A stretch of 64,000 bases of DNA from Plazaster borealis (Eukaryota > Echinodermata > Asteroidea > Forcipulatida > Labidiasteridae), in NCBI GenBank assembly GCA_021014325.1, contig CM037464.1:5115127-5179126 (forward strand), in the 5' to 3' direction. Made by a program: the position numbers and the translations under genes. Of the stretch, positions 21,732 through 33,449 are shown piece by piece; position 1 is the stretch's first letter, and each line of letters begins with the position of its first letter. The notes below the pieces were generated by a model. The model was not told where the DNA came from. It saw nothing but the letters and a program-made list of their open reading frames with translations, and ran no database searches.

Positions 21732-22436
21732 CTTGATATCAGTGACGTCAGCCTCCATGCGACTGGCATAGCTAAGCTGACAGCTCGTCTTGTTATCAGC
21801 TTGCTTCCAGAGATTGAAGGAACGGCAGAGAGGCTCCGCCCAGCACGCCAGACCACACCCAATGGACTCCTTGACCGGATAGCTCTTGATCTGATGGTTC
21901 AGCAGACACCGTTGTGGTACGTGAATGTAACGGCGGCTTGGCCGAAGGCACCCGTACGCAAGAGCCGACATTTCACAAGCGACAAAATAATTGTAATGAC
22001 AATAATTGTCTCCCCATTTGCCTCCAAATCTGCCTGCCATTCTGACGCAGTCATCTCTGGACCCATTAGTTGGTTCGGTGCCGCCCCAATATCTGAAAAT
22101 CGAAGTTCCCTCATAACCCGAGCATATGAAATGCTCTCCATCTTATCTGTAGCAGTTGATCCACAGATCTAGATCAACTGAACTTTGGGCGCCTATTTCT
22201 CTCATCCGTGTACTCATTTCTTCCCATACAAAGATTTGTTCTTCCACCGAGTTTGGGAAAACAAGACTTACTCCGGGCCGGTCACAAGCCTTCGAAGCAT
22301 CGAACCAATTCATCTTCTGAGGCAGTAAGATGTAGCAGGAGTCTTGCCAAGTCAACCAGCCGGGAGGACACGCTGCTTGGAGTGCCCGTAGGTGAACCAT
22401 TAGAATCATCATCTCGCGAAAGCCAAATACCTTCAT
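21699..22436 (-). pseudogene. Lectin L1: signal peptide, C-type lectin and PAN domains, one nonsense codon
   Basis: The frame encodes a signal peptide (MKVFGFREMMILMVHLRALQA), the lectin domain from ACPPGWLTWQDSC, and the PAN/apple-like domain ending YEENCFFYEP, 245 residues long. A single TAA (22143-22145) replaces the Tyr codon that follows WINCYR in its paralogues and cuts the protein in the middle of the lectin domain. The frame is otherwise intact to its natural stop, so the lesion is recent, or could be an assembly or allelic difference. Its reader should treat it as a barely broken copy. The family is secreted; lectins of this type usually bind glycans or microbial surfaces, which is inference here. 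Confidence 0.88.
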
Positions 22437-22640
22437 CTTAATACTATAAAATTGTAATTATTTGTTGAAGGTGAAAATTGTTCACTCTGTTGAGTATTGT
22501 ATCAACGATTTGAAATCTTCAAAGAACTCGGGTAGATTAAGTCTTGTTTCTACAAGGATGAACAATTTTGTCTGGTGTCAGATTAGAGCTCACCTTAAAG
22601 TCGTCTGTTCAGTCCAGCAGTAGGAAAAATTGTGGCAAAA
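22437..22640 (-). promoter_or_regulatory. Possible 5' UTR intron of L1
   Basis: A strong donor, TTTAAG|GTGAGC (boundary at 22593/22594), is kept upstream of L1, L2 and L4. An AG directly precedes the start codon (TTAAG|ATG), so a leader intron of about 157 bases ending at the ATG is possible. L3 lacks that AG. An AT-rich TATA-like tract lies near 22684-22700. Confidence 0.35.
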
Positions 22641-23415
22641 TAGATGTTTGGTAAACACCGAGCCGTTGCTTGGTGATTAAAAGTATATATATTTTATTTA
22701 TTTTACGCTCGTCTTGACCTTCCAGCGTATATTATAATGTGTGCACTTTAATTACGAATAATTTTGACTGAGGGATAATAAGCCAAAATAAATCAGCTAA
22801 TTTCAATAATGATATGTATGTAATATTATTTTTGTTTGCAATTGCGGCGCCGTTGGTTGTTTATTTGCAACCGTCTGCATTATTGGATATCTGAACGTAG
22901 TGTAAGACATTTGTATCAATCAAGGGTTGCTCTTTTCTAAAATTAGATATTCAAATAATAATTGCAAAAATACGGTAAACACGTCACAAATTCACTTTAA
23001 AATCTCCTCATGTAGAAACACCACAGCGGCTCTTGCAAACATAATAACTGCGCTCTTCAGAGAAACAAATAATACAGTTAAGGAGAGTGTCAGTACCGGC
23101 GTTTGAATTAGACTGTGTTTTAATGGTGAGTTATAAAAAAGATTCGGCTCAAAGATGAGATTCGATCAATATTATTGGTTTTAGGAACTCATGTCTGTAT
23201 TTGCTTTATGCTGTAGAGTCACTTGTGATATCGGCGGCACCAACTGGCACACCTCAATTCCTTTTGACATATTATTGCAGTTTTACCTATTTTGACTATG
23301 CATTGAAAAAAAAATGTGTTTCTTTTATTTTCGTTGTCGTTGAACTATAGTTGGTGTAATGAAGCAAAGTGTGAGATGGACGGGAATATTGATTCATGAA
23401 CCGGTTTGTTTACAT
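22640..23415. other. Upstream flank of L1, duplicated
   Basis: No gene is seen. The stretch is a close copy of the flanks at 25640-26435 (L2) and 37220-38037 (L4), including 'caccacagcggctcttg' and 'gtgatatcggcggcacca' blocks. It is likely to hold the shared promoter of these three copies. Confidence 0.6.
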
Positions 23416-23573
23416 ACGTAGACTATTTTCGAAACCTTGGCTTTGGCTGAGGCTCCGTCAGTAATTTTAAAAACTTGCACATTTAGTATGGTACTTCACA
23501 CAGGGTGCCTAAGCCGGAGCCGGAGCCGGAGCCGAAGCCAAAGCCGTGGTTTCAAAAACAGCCATAGTCTAGA
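23416..23573. repeat. Foldback 'ggagcc' MITE, copy 2
   Basis: Arms 'cgaaaccttggctttggctg' and 'agccaaagccgtggttt' around ggagcc hexamers. It marks the border between units A and B. Confidence 0.8.
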
Positions 23574-24249
23574 AGTATCTTTACCAAAAACACATTAACA
23601 AAAATGTCACTGAGTATAGCACACCTTCAACACCAATGCAAAACGTATAGTCACTTAATAATTATTGTGTGCACAACAAACTTCTTACATTAATGTACAA
23701 TCTACTTCTACTTTCCAGTTAAAACGAGCACGGCAATATTCATACGAACATAATATTTAGTGAAATAAGCCGCACGTAATATTACACATCTTTCTGGTGT
23801 TTTTCTTCTTTTCATTCCACTAAGAAAACCTTAAATACAATATTACTGCAAATTCTTTGTGAAATCGGCCCCTGTTGTTTTGGGTCGAGTAAAGCAGAAA
23901 TAAAGGTTTTACAAAATGCACAAAAAACTACAAAAAATGCAATTGGTATTTTCCTGTACATTTGTTCTTCTTCCAAAATGTGAACTCTTCATTGAGCTTA
24001 AAAATTTGGGCCTGTAAAATGACTGATTAAAATTACACATACAAATTAGTCTTACTTACCGTTTACATATTTCCTGACGTATAAACACATACACGGCTCT
24101 ATCAGCTCATAAAAACACAGTGAACTCCTGCTCAAAATATCTCAAGTAAAGTAATGTACTCCTAAATGACAATGTCAAATCACGAAACTGTCTAGATTAT
24201 GAAGTGAAAATTAGTACTAAGTTTGCATTGATCGCGATTTCACGCACGT

Positions 24250-24755
24250 CTTGAGTCAGGATTGAAACAGTTTCAAGACGTGTTGCGTCGCGATGATCTG
24301 AACATCTTACGGCTCATAGAAGAAGCAGTACTCCTCGAGTCAGGATTGATACAGTTTCAAGACGTGATGCGTCGCGATGGTCTGAACATCTTACGGCTCA
24401 TAGAAGAAGCAGTTCTCCTCGAGTCAGGATTGAAACAGTTTCAAGACGTGATGCGTCGCGATGATCTGAACATCCTACGGCTCATAGAAGAAGCAGTTCT
24501 CCTCGAGTCAGGATTGAAACAGTTTCAAGACGTGATGCGTCGCGATGATCTGAACATCTTACGGCTCATAGAAGAAGCAGTTCTCCTCGAGTCAGGATTG
24601 AAACAGTTTCAAGACGTGATGCGTCGCGATGATCTGAACATCTTACGGCTCATAGAAGAAGCAGTTCTCCTCGAGTCAGGATTGAAACAGTTTCAAGACG
24701 TGTTGCGTCGCGATGATCTGAACATCTTACGGCTCATAGAAGAAGCAGTTCTCCT
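24250..24755 (-). repeat. 84-bp repeat at L2 3' end (6 units)
   Basis: The longest array of the family. Units are almost identical, suggesting recent expansion by slippage or unequal exchange. Confidence 0.92.
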
Positions 24756-25450
24756 CGTACTTGATCAGTGACGTCAGCCTCCATGCGACTGGCATTGTTA
24801 AGCTGACAGCTCGTCTTGTTATCAGCTTGCTTCCAGAGATTGAAGGAGCGGCAGAGAGGCTCCGCCCAGCACGCCAGACCAAACCCGATGGACTCCTTGA
24901 CCGGATTGCTCTTAATCTGATGGTTGAGCAGACACTGCTGTGGTACGTGAATGTAACGATGGATTGGCCGACGGCACCCGTACGCAAGAGCCGACATTTC
25001 ACAAGCGACAAATTAATTAAGATGACAATAATTGTCTGCCCATTTGCCTCCTATATGGCCTGCCATTCTGACGCAGTCCTCTCTTGGCCCATTGGATGGT
25101 TCGTGGTCGGCCCAATGTCTAAAAATCGAAGTTCCCTCATGACCCGAGCAATTGAAATGCTCTTCATCATTGATCCACAGCTGCAGATCAACTGAACTTT
25201 GGGCGCCTATTTCTCTCATCCGTGTACTCATTTCTTCCCATACAAAGATTTGTTCTTCCACCGAGTTTGGGAAAACAAGACTTACTCCGGGCCGGTCACA
25301 AGCTTTCGAAGCATCGAACCAATTCATCTTCTGAGGCAGTAAGATGTAGCAGGAGTCTTGCCAAGTCAACCAGCCGGGAGGACACGCAGCGTTGAGTGCC
25401 CGTAGGTGAACCATTATAATCATCATCTCGCAAATGCCAAATGCCTTCAT
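24727..25450 (-). pseudogene. Lectin L2: multiply disrupted copy
   Basis: Signal peptide MKAFGICEMMIIMVHLRALNA and lectin domain are as in L1. A 12-base deletion near 25168 removes CYRY including a conserved Cys. TAA at 25013-25015 replaces the Tyr before FVACEM. A Cys to Phe change occurs in ESIGFGLAC of the PAN domain. A 2-base deletion near 24765 shifts the frame of the last residues. Several independent lesions make this a firm pseudogene. Open frame 25013-25450 could still give a truncated lectin domain of 145 residues. Confidence 0.93.
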
Positions 25451-26435
25451 CTTAATATTATAAAATTGTAATTATTCGTTGAAGGTGAAAATTGCTCAAT
25501 CTCTTGAATATGGTATCTACGAGTTTGAAATCTTCAAAGAGCTCCGGTAAATCAAGTCTTGTTTCTACAAGGATCAGAAAGCTTTGTCTGGTGTCTGATT
25601 AGAGCTCACCTTAAAGTCGTCTGTTCAGCAGTAGGAACAATTGTGGCAAAATAGATGTTTGGTAAACAACGAGCCGTTGCTTGGTGATTAAATGATAGAT
25701 ATATTATTTATTTCACGCTCGTCTCGACCTTCCAGTGTAAAATTATAATGTGTGCATACTAATTACAAATAATTTAGAATGAGGGAAAATAAGCCAAAAT
25801 AAACCAGCTATTATTAATAATGATATTCATTGTAATATTGTTTTTCTTAAGAACTGCGGCGACTGGTTGTTTATTTGCATGATTCCGTCTGCATTATTAG
25901 ATATCTGAACGTAGTGTAAGATATTTATACCAATCAAGAGTTACTCTTTTCTAAAATTAGCTATTCAAATAAAAAACAGTCATAAATACGGTAAACACGT
26001 CACAAATTCACTTTAAAATCTCCTCATGTAGGAACACCATAGCGGCTCTTGACAAATTAATAACTGCGCTCTTCAGAGAGAAAAACAACACAGTTAAGGA
26101 GAGTGTCAGTACCGGCGTTTGAATTAGACTGTGTTTTAATGGTGAGTTATAAAAAAGATTCGGCTCAAAGATGAGATTCGATCAATATATTATTTGAATC
26201 AGGAACTCATGTCTATATTTGCTTCATGCTTTAGAGTCACTTGTGATATCGGCGGCACCAAACTGGCACACCTCAATTCCTTTTGACATAATTGAATTAA
26301 CTATTTTGACTAGGCTAGTATGCATTGAACAAAAATGTGTTTCTTTAATGTTCGTTGTTGTTGAACTATTAAAGTTGGTGTAATAAAGCAAAGTGTGAGA
26401 TGGACGGGAATATTGATTCATGAACCGGTTTGTTT

Positions 26436-26598
26436 ACATACGTAGAGCCTTTTCTAAACAACGGCTTCAGCTGAGGCTCCGTCAGTAATTTTTAAAACTT
26501 ACACATTTAGTATGGTACTTCACACAGGGTGCCTAAGCCGGAGCCGAAGCCGGAGCCGAAGCCAAAGCCGTGGTTTCGAAAACGGCCGTAGTCTACGA
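26436..26598. repeat. Foldback 'ggagcc' MITE, copy 3
   Basis: Same structure as the other four copies. It marks the left side of the 4.2-kb insertion. Confidence 0.8.
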
Positions 26599-26630
26599 GT
26601 TTCTTTAAAAAAAAACACTAAGAAAAAACT

Positions 26631-28676
26631 AGAGCTTTAGTGTTTGTTGGAACAAACACTAGGTGTTCGGATTTCATCGGGGTCAGTGTTGTGTCAATGT
26701 GTGAACTATTTTATTGAGTCGATGAAAAGATTGTTGATAGCTTTTGAAATTTCGAAGTGTAAATCAATTACGTGTATACATTTAGTTTACACGGGAAAGA
26801 AATGGTAATGTTCCTACTTAAGACTGCATTGAGCTATAAGACGTGTATTAATTGATTATCTGTTTCAATTTTCATGTAAATATTCATAAACTGTACTGAT
26901 AGTTAGTATACAAGACCTGACAATTCAAAAAAGAGCCTCTTAATTTGTATTTCTTTTACTTCCGGTTGGACAGGAAGCCAGGTTAAATCATGTCATTATC
27001 AATTACACAGAACTTTCACACATAAAACATTCACAAAAAATGCAAAGCTTAAAAAATCATAATAGATGTATTTCTCAAGATACGGTTACAAAGTGTTTTC
27101 AGCAAATTATTAGAGTAAATTGTCCTTTTCATACAGAGCATCGTTTTTTGAATTCCCTTTCATCTTGGTTGCATATCTTCAAACGAGCCGCTGAATTACT
27201 CACAAGAACAGCCATGTCAGCCATTTACTGAAGTTTATTTATTTTTCAATGAATATTGATTCTTTATGAATTAATAAATCCAACTATGCTTATCATGTTG
27301 ACATTATTAATTTACAATTATTAGAAGTTTTCATCGGGGTTTCAAATACAGTGAGTTGGATACTCATGAATTATCGGTGCATGAAACATTGATTGTTCAA
27401 AACATATGCACTGATGATGATGTCATTAAAATAAGTCAAGCGTAGTATGAGCTATCGGTTGCATTTTTTAGACATTGATTTTCATTCATACAGAACGGTG
27501 GGTTAAATTTAGAATATTGAAAGAAAACACACTTGTTTTGGATAATTATGAACGACAAAGGCAAGTCATAAAGACGGCAAGTCTAAGCCTCTCGTGAATT
27601 TTGACTAATAACATAATGAGTTGAGTACTATTTCTACCTCTATGGTGCACCATACACTCAGCAAGGAAATAAGGATGGAACACAACAACGGGTGTGAAAA
27701 CTTTGTAGCTTTATTTCTCACATAATTAAAAGTTATACGAATCACTGAAGCAGGTGGCCATCTCAGTAAAACTTCGTCTTCGATTCCATGGTCACCATGA
27801 GCCATCAAAAGGGCGAATAGGGGAACAACTTGACGCTGAACATGGCACAGGTTGAGCGGAATTTAGTTCTGCAGTGTTATTGCGCCATTGATAAGCTTGC
27901 GTTGTAAGTGCGTTGAACTGCGACACGTCAAAACTTGCACGGAAATCATGCCACTACAGTGCACGTAGGCTTTGGACCTCGTGATCAATGGAGCGGAACG
28001 TGCTTCCGAGGGCTATTACTAACGAAATGTTCAACTTACATTTTGAGCCGGAGGTCAAGGTCAAACGGGGTCACTCTTTGTGTAGCGTTTGTTGAGTTTT
28101 AAAAGACCTGTCCGATGATGTATAGATTGTTATAATCCATTAAATTGTTATCGAGTTATGATTTTTTGAAATATTAAACTTTGATTTACTGTAATTCGAC
28201 ACCTGATGACGTAACCATTACGTCACAACAACTTGATGGAGGTTTTATCCAGTTTCTTACATGGTGTAAATTTGAAGTTGATCAGATGAACGAAAGTTAA
28301 GAATTTTGCCAGGAAATGATTTTTTGTTAAGAATTGCAGAAAGGCAAACTTTGACCTTCCGGTACGACCAAAAGTAAAGGTCATGTGAATTTGACGTTAA
28401 CTTTTTAAATGTTGCCCGTGTCTTGATCTATCATATGCCCAAATATGAATACCATAGCTGTTATATTCAGAGACCTACAGGCATTGGCATGAGGGCACTT
28501 TTTGACCTAAAATGGCTTGTAATTTGACACCCGATGACGTCATCATGACGTCATTGCTCACACACCTTCTGCTCGTTATGTTCTAACGTCACATTAAGTT
28601 TCAAGTTGATCAAAGGTTTGCAAGTATGTGTTTTTTTGCGGACAAACGACTATCAGAAGAATAAGCAAAACAAATT
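26631..28676 (+). repeat. First 'gtgtttgttggaacaaacac' element copy
   Basis: Begins with the palindrome agtgtttgttggaacaaacact, followed by 'aggtgttcggatttcat'. It contains 'cacccgatgacgtcatcatgacgtcatt' near 28518-28546 and ends '…gcggacaaacgactatcagaagaa'. Non-coding as far as I can see. Confidence 0.65.
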
Positions 28677-30640
28677 AGAGCTTTAGTGTTTGTTGGAACA
28701 AACACTAGGTGTTCGGATTTCATTAGGGTCAGTGTTGTGTCAATGTGTGAACTATTCTATTAAGTCGATGAAAAGATTGTTGATAGCTTTTGAAATTTCA
28801 AAGTGTAAATCAATTACGTACAGGAAATAAATGCTAACGTCCCTACTAATAAGACTGCACTGAGCTCTAGAACGTGTATTAGTTGAACCATGGTTGAACA
28901 TGTGACAATGTTCATGTCAATATTCATAAACTGTACTGATAGTTAGTAAAAAAACCACGCCAGGCGCACATGGCACTGATTGTAAACAACTACGGTTGAG
29001 CCACGTTGGTCTGTAACAAGCGTCTTGACTGGCTAGCTACCCACCGTTGTCAGTCGCGTGGGGTATGCCATGCTGCGTTAGGCAATGGATTAAGATTAAA
29101 GGCCAATTTCTCTGATAGATCTAGGAAAATTTGATTTGTTCCAATGTATAAAACAATAAGTATTTAATACCCTTTGTTTTCAAGAAATAACAACGAATTT
29201 ATCGTTCTTAGTTTGCGAGTTCTGCATGGTTGTTAAACCAAAAACTCAAAATTTGCTTAAATTAATTACATTACCCAATAATTCATTGGGTGACGTCATT
29301 ATGTTGTCGAAATTTCTGTTTTATATAATCATCAGGTGTAATATTGTTGCCAAGTTTCAGTTATCAAAAGTTATTCAAATCACCAAAACAGGTCAGCAAA
29401 ATCGGTCGTTTAGTTGATATTTACCACGAAACCAACAAAAGCCTATCAAGAAATTTCTGCACTGAGCTTTTCATTGGACTACCGTCGAACGTCGCATATT
29501 TCCGAGTCTGTTTAACCATAGAGAAAGGGTTTCACTTATCACAAAGCCAATAATTGTCACAGAGCGCAGTTAACAAACGACCATTAACTTGGTATAGCGC
29601 CACCACACAACATGTGGGCCAGCTAGCTACAGTCTTCTTGGACTTTGAACCGTTCAGGTCAATGGCCCTTTTGTACCACACGCTGGCTGCGTTGTCAACA
29701 GTTAAGAGAACCGGGAAAGCGCCCATTACCTTATGCGTGTATGAGATAGCCAGTGCGTGGTACGAACAAAAGTGTATGTAACGTGTAGGCCTATACTTTT
29801 ATTGTAAGTTATCATAAAATGTGGCAACAGACACGTGCACTTTGACGTCCAGATTTGACCCTATGCAAAGGTTAAAAAGTTATCATCTCTGTGCAAATGT
29901 TTGAGCAGGATCACTCATCTATAACGTGATGCAAAATTTATGTTGAAATATTGCGTAGTTTTTGAGATCAGAATTTGTGAAATTGTTCAACTTCCGGTTT
30001 GAACCGGAATTCAAGGTCAAATGGGGTCACTTTGTGTTTAGCGCTTGTTGATTTTTTGTCCGATGATATGTAGATTGTCAAAATCCACCATGTGGTTCAG
30101 AAGTTATGACTTCTTAAAAATATTTAACTTTGATTTGTTGTAATTCGTTACCTGATGACGTCATCATGACATCATAAAGTTTGTGTGGTCTTGATAATAA
30201 GGTCCAATTGTCTGATGAGTTTTAGTGTTAAATTCAATTTCAATCTTGAGTTATGTTATAGAAAAGCCCGAAAATGATGTTTTTCAAGAAAAAAACCCAA
30301 ATGCAGAGTTTGACCTAGGGTAACGACCGGGAAGAGAAGGTCATACGATTTTGACGTTAACTTTTTAAATGTAGCCCTAGTCTTGAACTATCTGATGCCC
30401 AACTATGAACATCATAGCTTTCAAATTCAATGATATACAGCTAAAACAAAATGGTTCTTTTTTCAACTTTAAAAACCTTGTAATTCGACACCTGGTGACG
30501 TCATCATGACGTAACAACTTTTAGAATCATCTACAAGTTACACTCTAACGACATGCAAAGTTTCAAGTTGATTCGATTTTCGCAACTATACGTTTGCTTG
30601 CGGACAAACGACTCTGAGAAGAAGAATAAAAACTAAAAAA
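28677..30640 (+). repeat. Second 'gtgtttgttggaacaaacac' element copy
   Basis: Same start and end as the first copy; the end reads 'gcggacaaacgactctgagaagaag'. The middle (about 28955-29900) is unrelated to the first copy. The 3' half contains 'cttccggtttgaaccggaa' and two dyad 'gacgtcatcatgacgt(a)' sites. Confidence 0.65.
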
Positions 30641-30877
30641 AAAAAAAAAAAAAAAACCGAACAAAAACAATAGGTGTTCGGCTGTTGCCCGAACACCTAA
30701 CTAAAAAAAAAAAAAAAAAAAACGAACAAAAACAATAGGTGTTCGGCTTGTGCCCGAACACCTAAAAAAAACCGAACAAAAACAAGGAGTTGTTCGGGCT
30801 TAATGCCCGAACACCTAAAAAAAAAAAAACCGAACAAAAACAAGGAGTTGTTCGGGCTTAATGCCCGAACACCTAAA
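30640..30877. repeat. Tandem 'aggtgttcgg' hairpins in A-rich DNA
   Basis: Four successive units each hold a hairpin, ggtgttcgg(gct..)gcccgaacacc, or its diverged form 'ggagttgttcgggcttaatgcccgaacacct', separated by A-runs and 'ccgaacaaaaaca'. The hairpin stem is related to 'aggtgttcgg' at the start of both preceding elements. Confidence 0.85.
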
Positions 30878-31717
30878 AAGTTCACTGAATGACATACCTT
30901 CAACACTAATTAAACCATAACGTATAGTTACTTATTTGTGTGTACAACAAACTACTTAAAGGTATTACACAGGATTGGTACAGCTGAACAAATAGTCGCA
31001 GACATTGTTCATGTTTCGTGTGACCAACAATATAAAAGAAAAACAAACCTGTGAAAATTTGGGCTATGTAGTTTAAAGGAAATAGTTCCATGCACAATGT
31101 TCAGCACGTGAACACATTGTCCTAAATTGTAGTTGTAACAACCAAAATCAGCTGTTGCCTTAAAAAAAAAAAGGTTTTCAGATACAGTTTTCTCGAATAT
31201 GACTTAATTTCCGGGGGGAAACAATTTACAGAACATTGCATAGTCAGTAAGCTTTCAGTCTAACATTAAACAATGATATTTGTTACCCTTACAAATCCTT
31301 TACAATGAATCTCAGTGCTTTGTGAAATCGTCCCCTGTTGTTTTGGGTCGAGTAAAGCAGAAACAAAGGTTTTTGATAAAGTACAGAAAGGGAACAAAAA
31401 TGCAATATTGGTGTTTTCCTGCACATTTATTCTCCTTTTAAAGTGTTTATCTTTAAAATTGAGGCCTGAAGGTAAATGACTGATTAAAATTACACATACA
31501 AATAAAATTAGTCTCACCTACCGTTTACATATTTCCTGACGTATAAATAAACACATACACGGCTCTATCAGCTCATAAAAACACAGTGAACTCCTGCTCA
31601 AAATATCTCAAGTAAAATATGTAATCCTACATAACAATGTCAAATCACGAAACTGTCCAGATTATGAAGTGAAAATGACAACTCAGTTTGCAGTGATCGC
31701 AATTTCATGCGAGCCTT

Positions 31718-32055
31718 GAGTCAGGATTGAAACAGGTTCAAGACGTGATGCGTCGCGATGATCTGAACATCTTACGGCTCATAGAAGAAGCAGTTCTCCT
31801 CGAGTCAGGATTGAAACAGTTTCAAGACGTGATGCGTCGCAATGATCTGAACATCTTATACGGCTCATAGAAGTAGCAGTTCTCCTCGAGTCAGGATTGA
31901 AACAGTTTCAAGACGTGATGCGTCGCGATGATCTGAATATCTTACGGCTCATAGAAGAAGCAATTCTCCTCGATTCAGGATTGAAACAGTTTCAAGACGT
32001 GATGCGTCGCGATGATCTGAACATCTTACGGCTCATATAAGTAACAGTTTTCCTC
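31718..32055 (-). repeat. 84-bp repeat at L3 3' end (4 units)
   Basis: Four units. One carries a two-base insertion (catcttatacgg near 31855) that breaks the otherwise open plus-strand frame. Confidence 0.9.
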
Positions 32056-32774
32056 GTACTTGATATAGCGACGTCAGCCTCCATGCGACTGGCATAGTTG
32101 AGCTGACAGCTCGTCTTGTTATCAGCTTGCTTCCAGAGATTGAAGGAGCGGCAGAGAGGCTCCGCCAGGCACGCCAGACCACACCCAATGGACTCCTTGA
32201 CCGGATAGCTCTTGATCTGATGGTTGAGCAGACACTGCTGTGGTACGTGAATGTAACGGCGGCTTGGCCGACGGCACCCGTACGCAAGAGCCGACATTTC
32301 ACAAGCGACAAAATAATTGTAATGACACCCACTATCTGCCCATTTGCCTCCAAACTTGCCTACCAATCTGACGCATTTTTCTCTGTGCCCATTGGATGGT
32401 TCGGTGTCGCCCCAATTTCTGAAAATCGAAGTTCCCTCATGGTCCGAGCAATTGAAATGCTCTTCATCATATCTGTAGCAGTTGATCCACAGCTGCATGT
32501 CAACCGAACTTTGGGCGCCTAATTCCCTCATCCGTGTACTCATTTCGTCCCACACAAAGATATGTTCTTCCATCGAATTTGGGAAAACAAGACTAACTCC
32601 GGGCTGGTCACAAGCTTTCGAAGCATTGAACCAATTCATCTTCTGAGGCAGTAAGATGTAGCAAGAGTCTTGCCAAGTCAACCAGCCGGGAGGACACGCC
32701 GCTTGGAGTGCCCGTAGGATGCTGACCATCAGAATCACAACAAAGATCACCTCGCAGAGAGTAAATGCTTGCAT
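31992..32774 (-). CDS. Lectin L3: lectin and PAN domains with frameshifted C-terminus
   Basis: 260 residues: signal peptide MQAFTLCEVIFVVILMVS.., lectin domain (ACPPGWLTWQDSC to FVACEM), and PAN-like domain. Near 32066 the sequence is one base shorter than in the other copies (gatatagcg versus gatatcagtg), so the reading leaves the usual YEENC..YEP ending and runs into the 84-bp repeat in another frame, finishing MSRKMFRSSRRITS. The last Cys of the PAN domain is lost. Everything upstream is intact. It may be an early pseudogene or a variant with a basic tail. Confidence 0.8.
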   Translation of the reverse strand: MQAFTLCEVIFVVILMVSILRALQAACPPGWLTWQDSCYILLPQKMNWFNASKACDQPGVSLVFPNSMEEHIFVWDEMSTRMRELGAQSSVDMQLWINCYRYDEEHFNCSDHEGTSIFRNWGDTEPSNGHREKCVRLVGKFGGKWADSGCHYNYFVACEMSALAYGCRRPSRRYIHVPQQCLLNHQIKSYPVKESIGCGLACLAEPLCRSFNLWKQADNKTSCQLNYASRMEADVAISSTRKTVTYMSRKMFRSSRRITS

Positions 32775-32779
32775 TTTGA

Positions 32780-33449
32780 TTCAAAAGTCGTAATTATTCG
32801 TAGTGAAAGTTACGTTCTAGAGTACGGTAGATGAAATAATCAGTGCGTCAATGGCACTCAGATGAGTCAAGTCTTGTTTATACACCAGCAAATTGCTCTG
32901 GTTGAGGTTGGGGTGCCGTATATTATTTCGATCAATATCACTCTGCATGACAATCTACATTTCTCGATGTTGTTTTCACTTTGATGCACACACTTCTCGC
33001 CCCAATTATTTGTAAATTTGTTATCAATATGATTTTTAATCAACACTTGGAAACGCTGTGTATATCTGTGAGATTGCTTGAGTGATTTTTACTGACACGT
33101 CACCACTAGTTTATTGATGTCAGTTTGCTCTCTACCAAGGTGCACTTGCTTCAAGGACCAAAGAATCAATATTGAACTCAACACTTGCCTCATTTAAAAT
33201 TACTACCCTTAAATTACAACAAATTTACCACCATGTGTTTTGCTACCTTTCTAAATTTTATATGGCACCCCAACCCCAACCGAAAAATACACAAGGTCTA
33301 AGTAAAAAGTTTCCCTAACGTCATAATGGTTATGTGCCAAGTGAGCAGAGTTGGATGGTCTTAGTTTCAAGTATTAAGTATAGCGTTAAAGAAAAGCAAC
33401 ATAACATTTTGCCGAAATTAGCTAAAGATAGAACTGTTAGTTACAAGTT
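32780..33449. other. Flank upstream of L3, no gene recognised
   Basis: AT-rich, single-copy within the window as far as I can see. It probably includes the L3 promoter, but no element is convincing. Confidence 0.4.

Larger units (their letters stand above)
19388..23415 (-). repeat. Lectin duplication unit A (contains L1)
   Basis: Paralogous to 33450-38040 (unit D) along its whole length: the 'ccttcgtaacgtcagattttcg' start, the palindromic MITE, the foldback 'ggagcc' MITE, the lectin, and the upstream flank to the next 'ggagcc' MITE. Differences between A and D are mostly discrete transposon insertions, which makes the pair useful for defining element ends. Confidence 0.85.
26629..30877. mobile_element. 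4.2-kb insertion absent from paralogous units
   Basis: Units A (20600-20640) and D (35300-35340) read straight from 'acgagtttctt', through an A-rich spacer with 'actaagaaaa', into 'agttcactgaatgacat'. Here 4.2 kb lies between those points. The insert holds two partly homologous copies that each begin 'agagctttagtgtttgttgg' (26631 and 28677). They share their start and parts of their 3' halves, such as 'caaggtcaaa(c/t)ggggtcac', but differ in the middle. The insert ends in an A-rich tandem hairpin array. No protein domain is recognised; open frames are under 70 codons. Confidence 0.75.
30878..33449 (-). repeat. Lectin duplication unit C (contains L3)
   Basis: The 3' flank copies unit A from 20633 onward. 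Upstream of L3 (32780-33449) it diverges from the flank shared by L1, L2 and L4 and shows no recognisable feature. Confidence 0.7.

Noticed and set aside
21486..22172. Plus-strand open frames of 170-256 codons beginning MKQFQDV at each lectin
   Set aside because: They are antisense to the lectin PAN domain and the 84-bp repeat. They stay open because 84 is a multiple of three, and they have no independent start context or domain.
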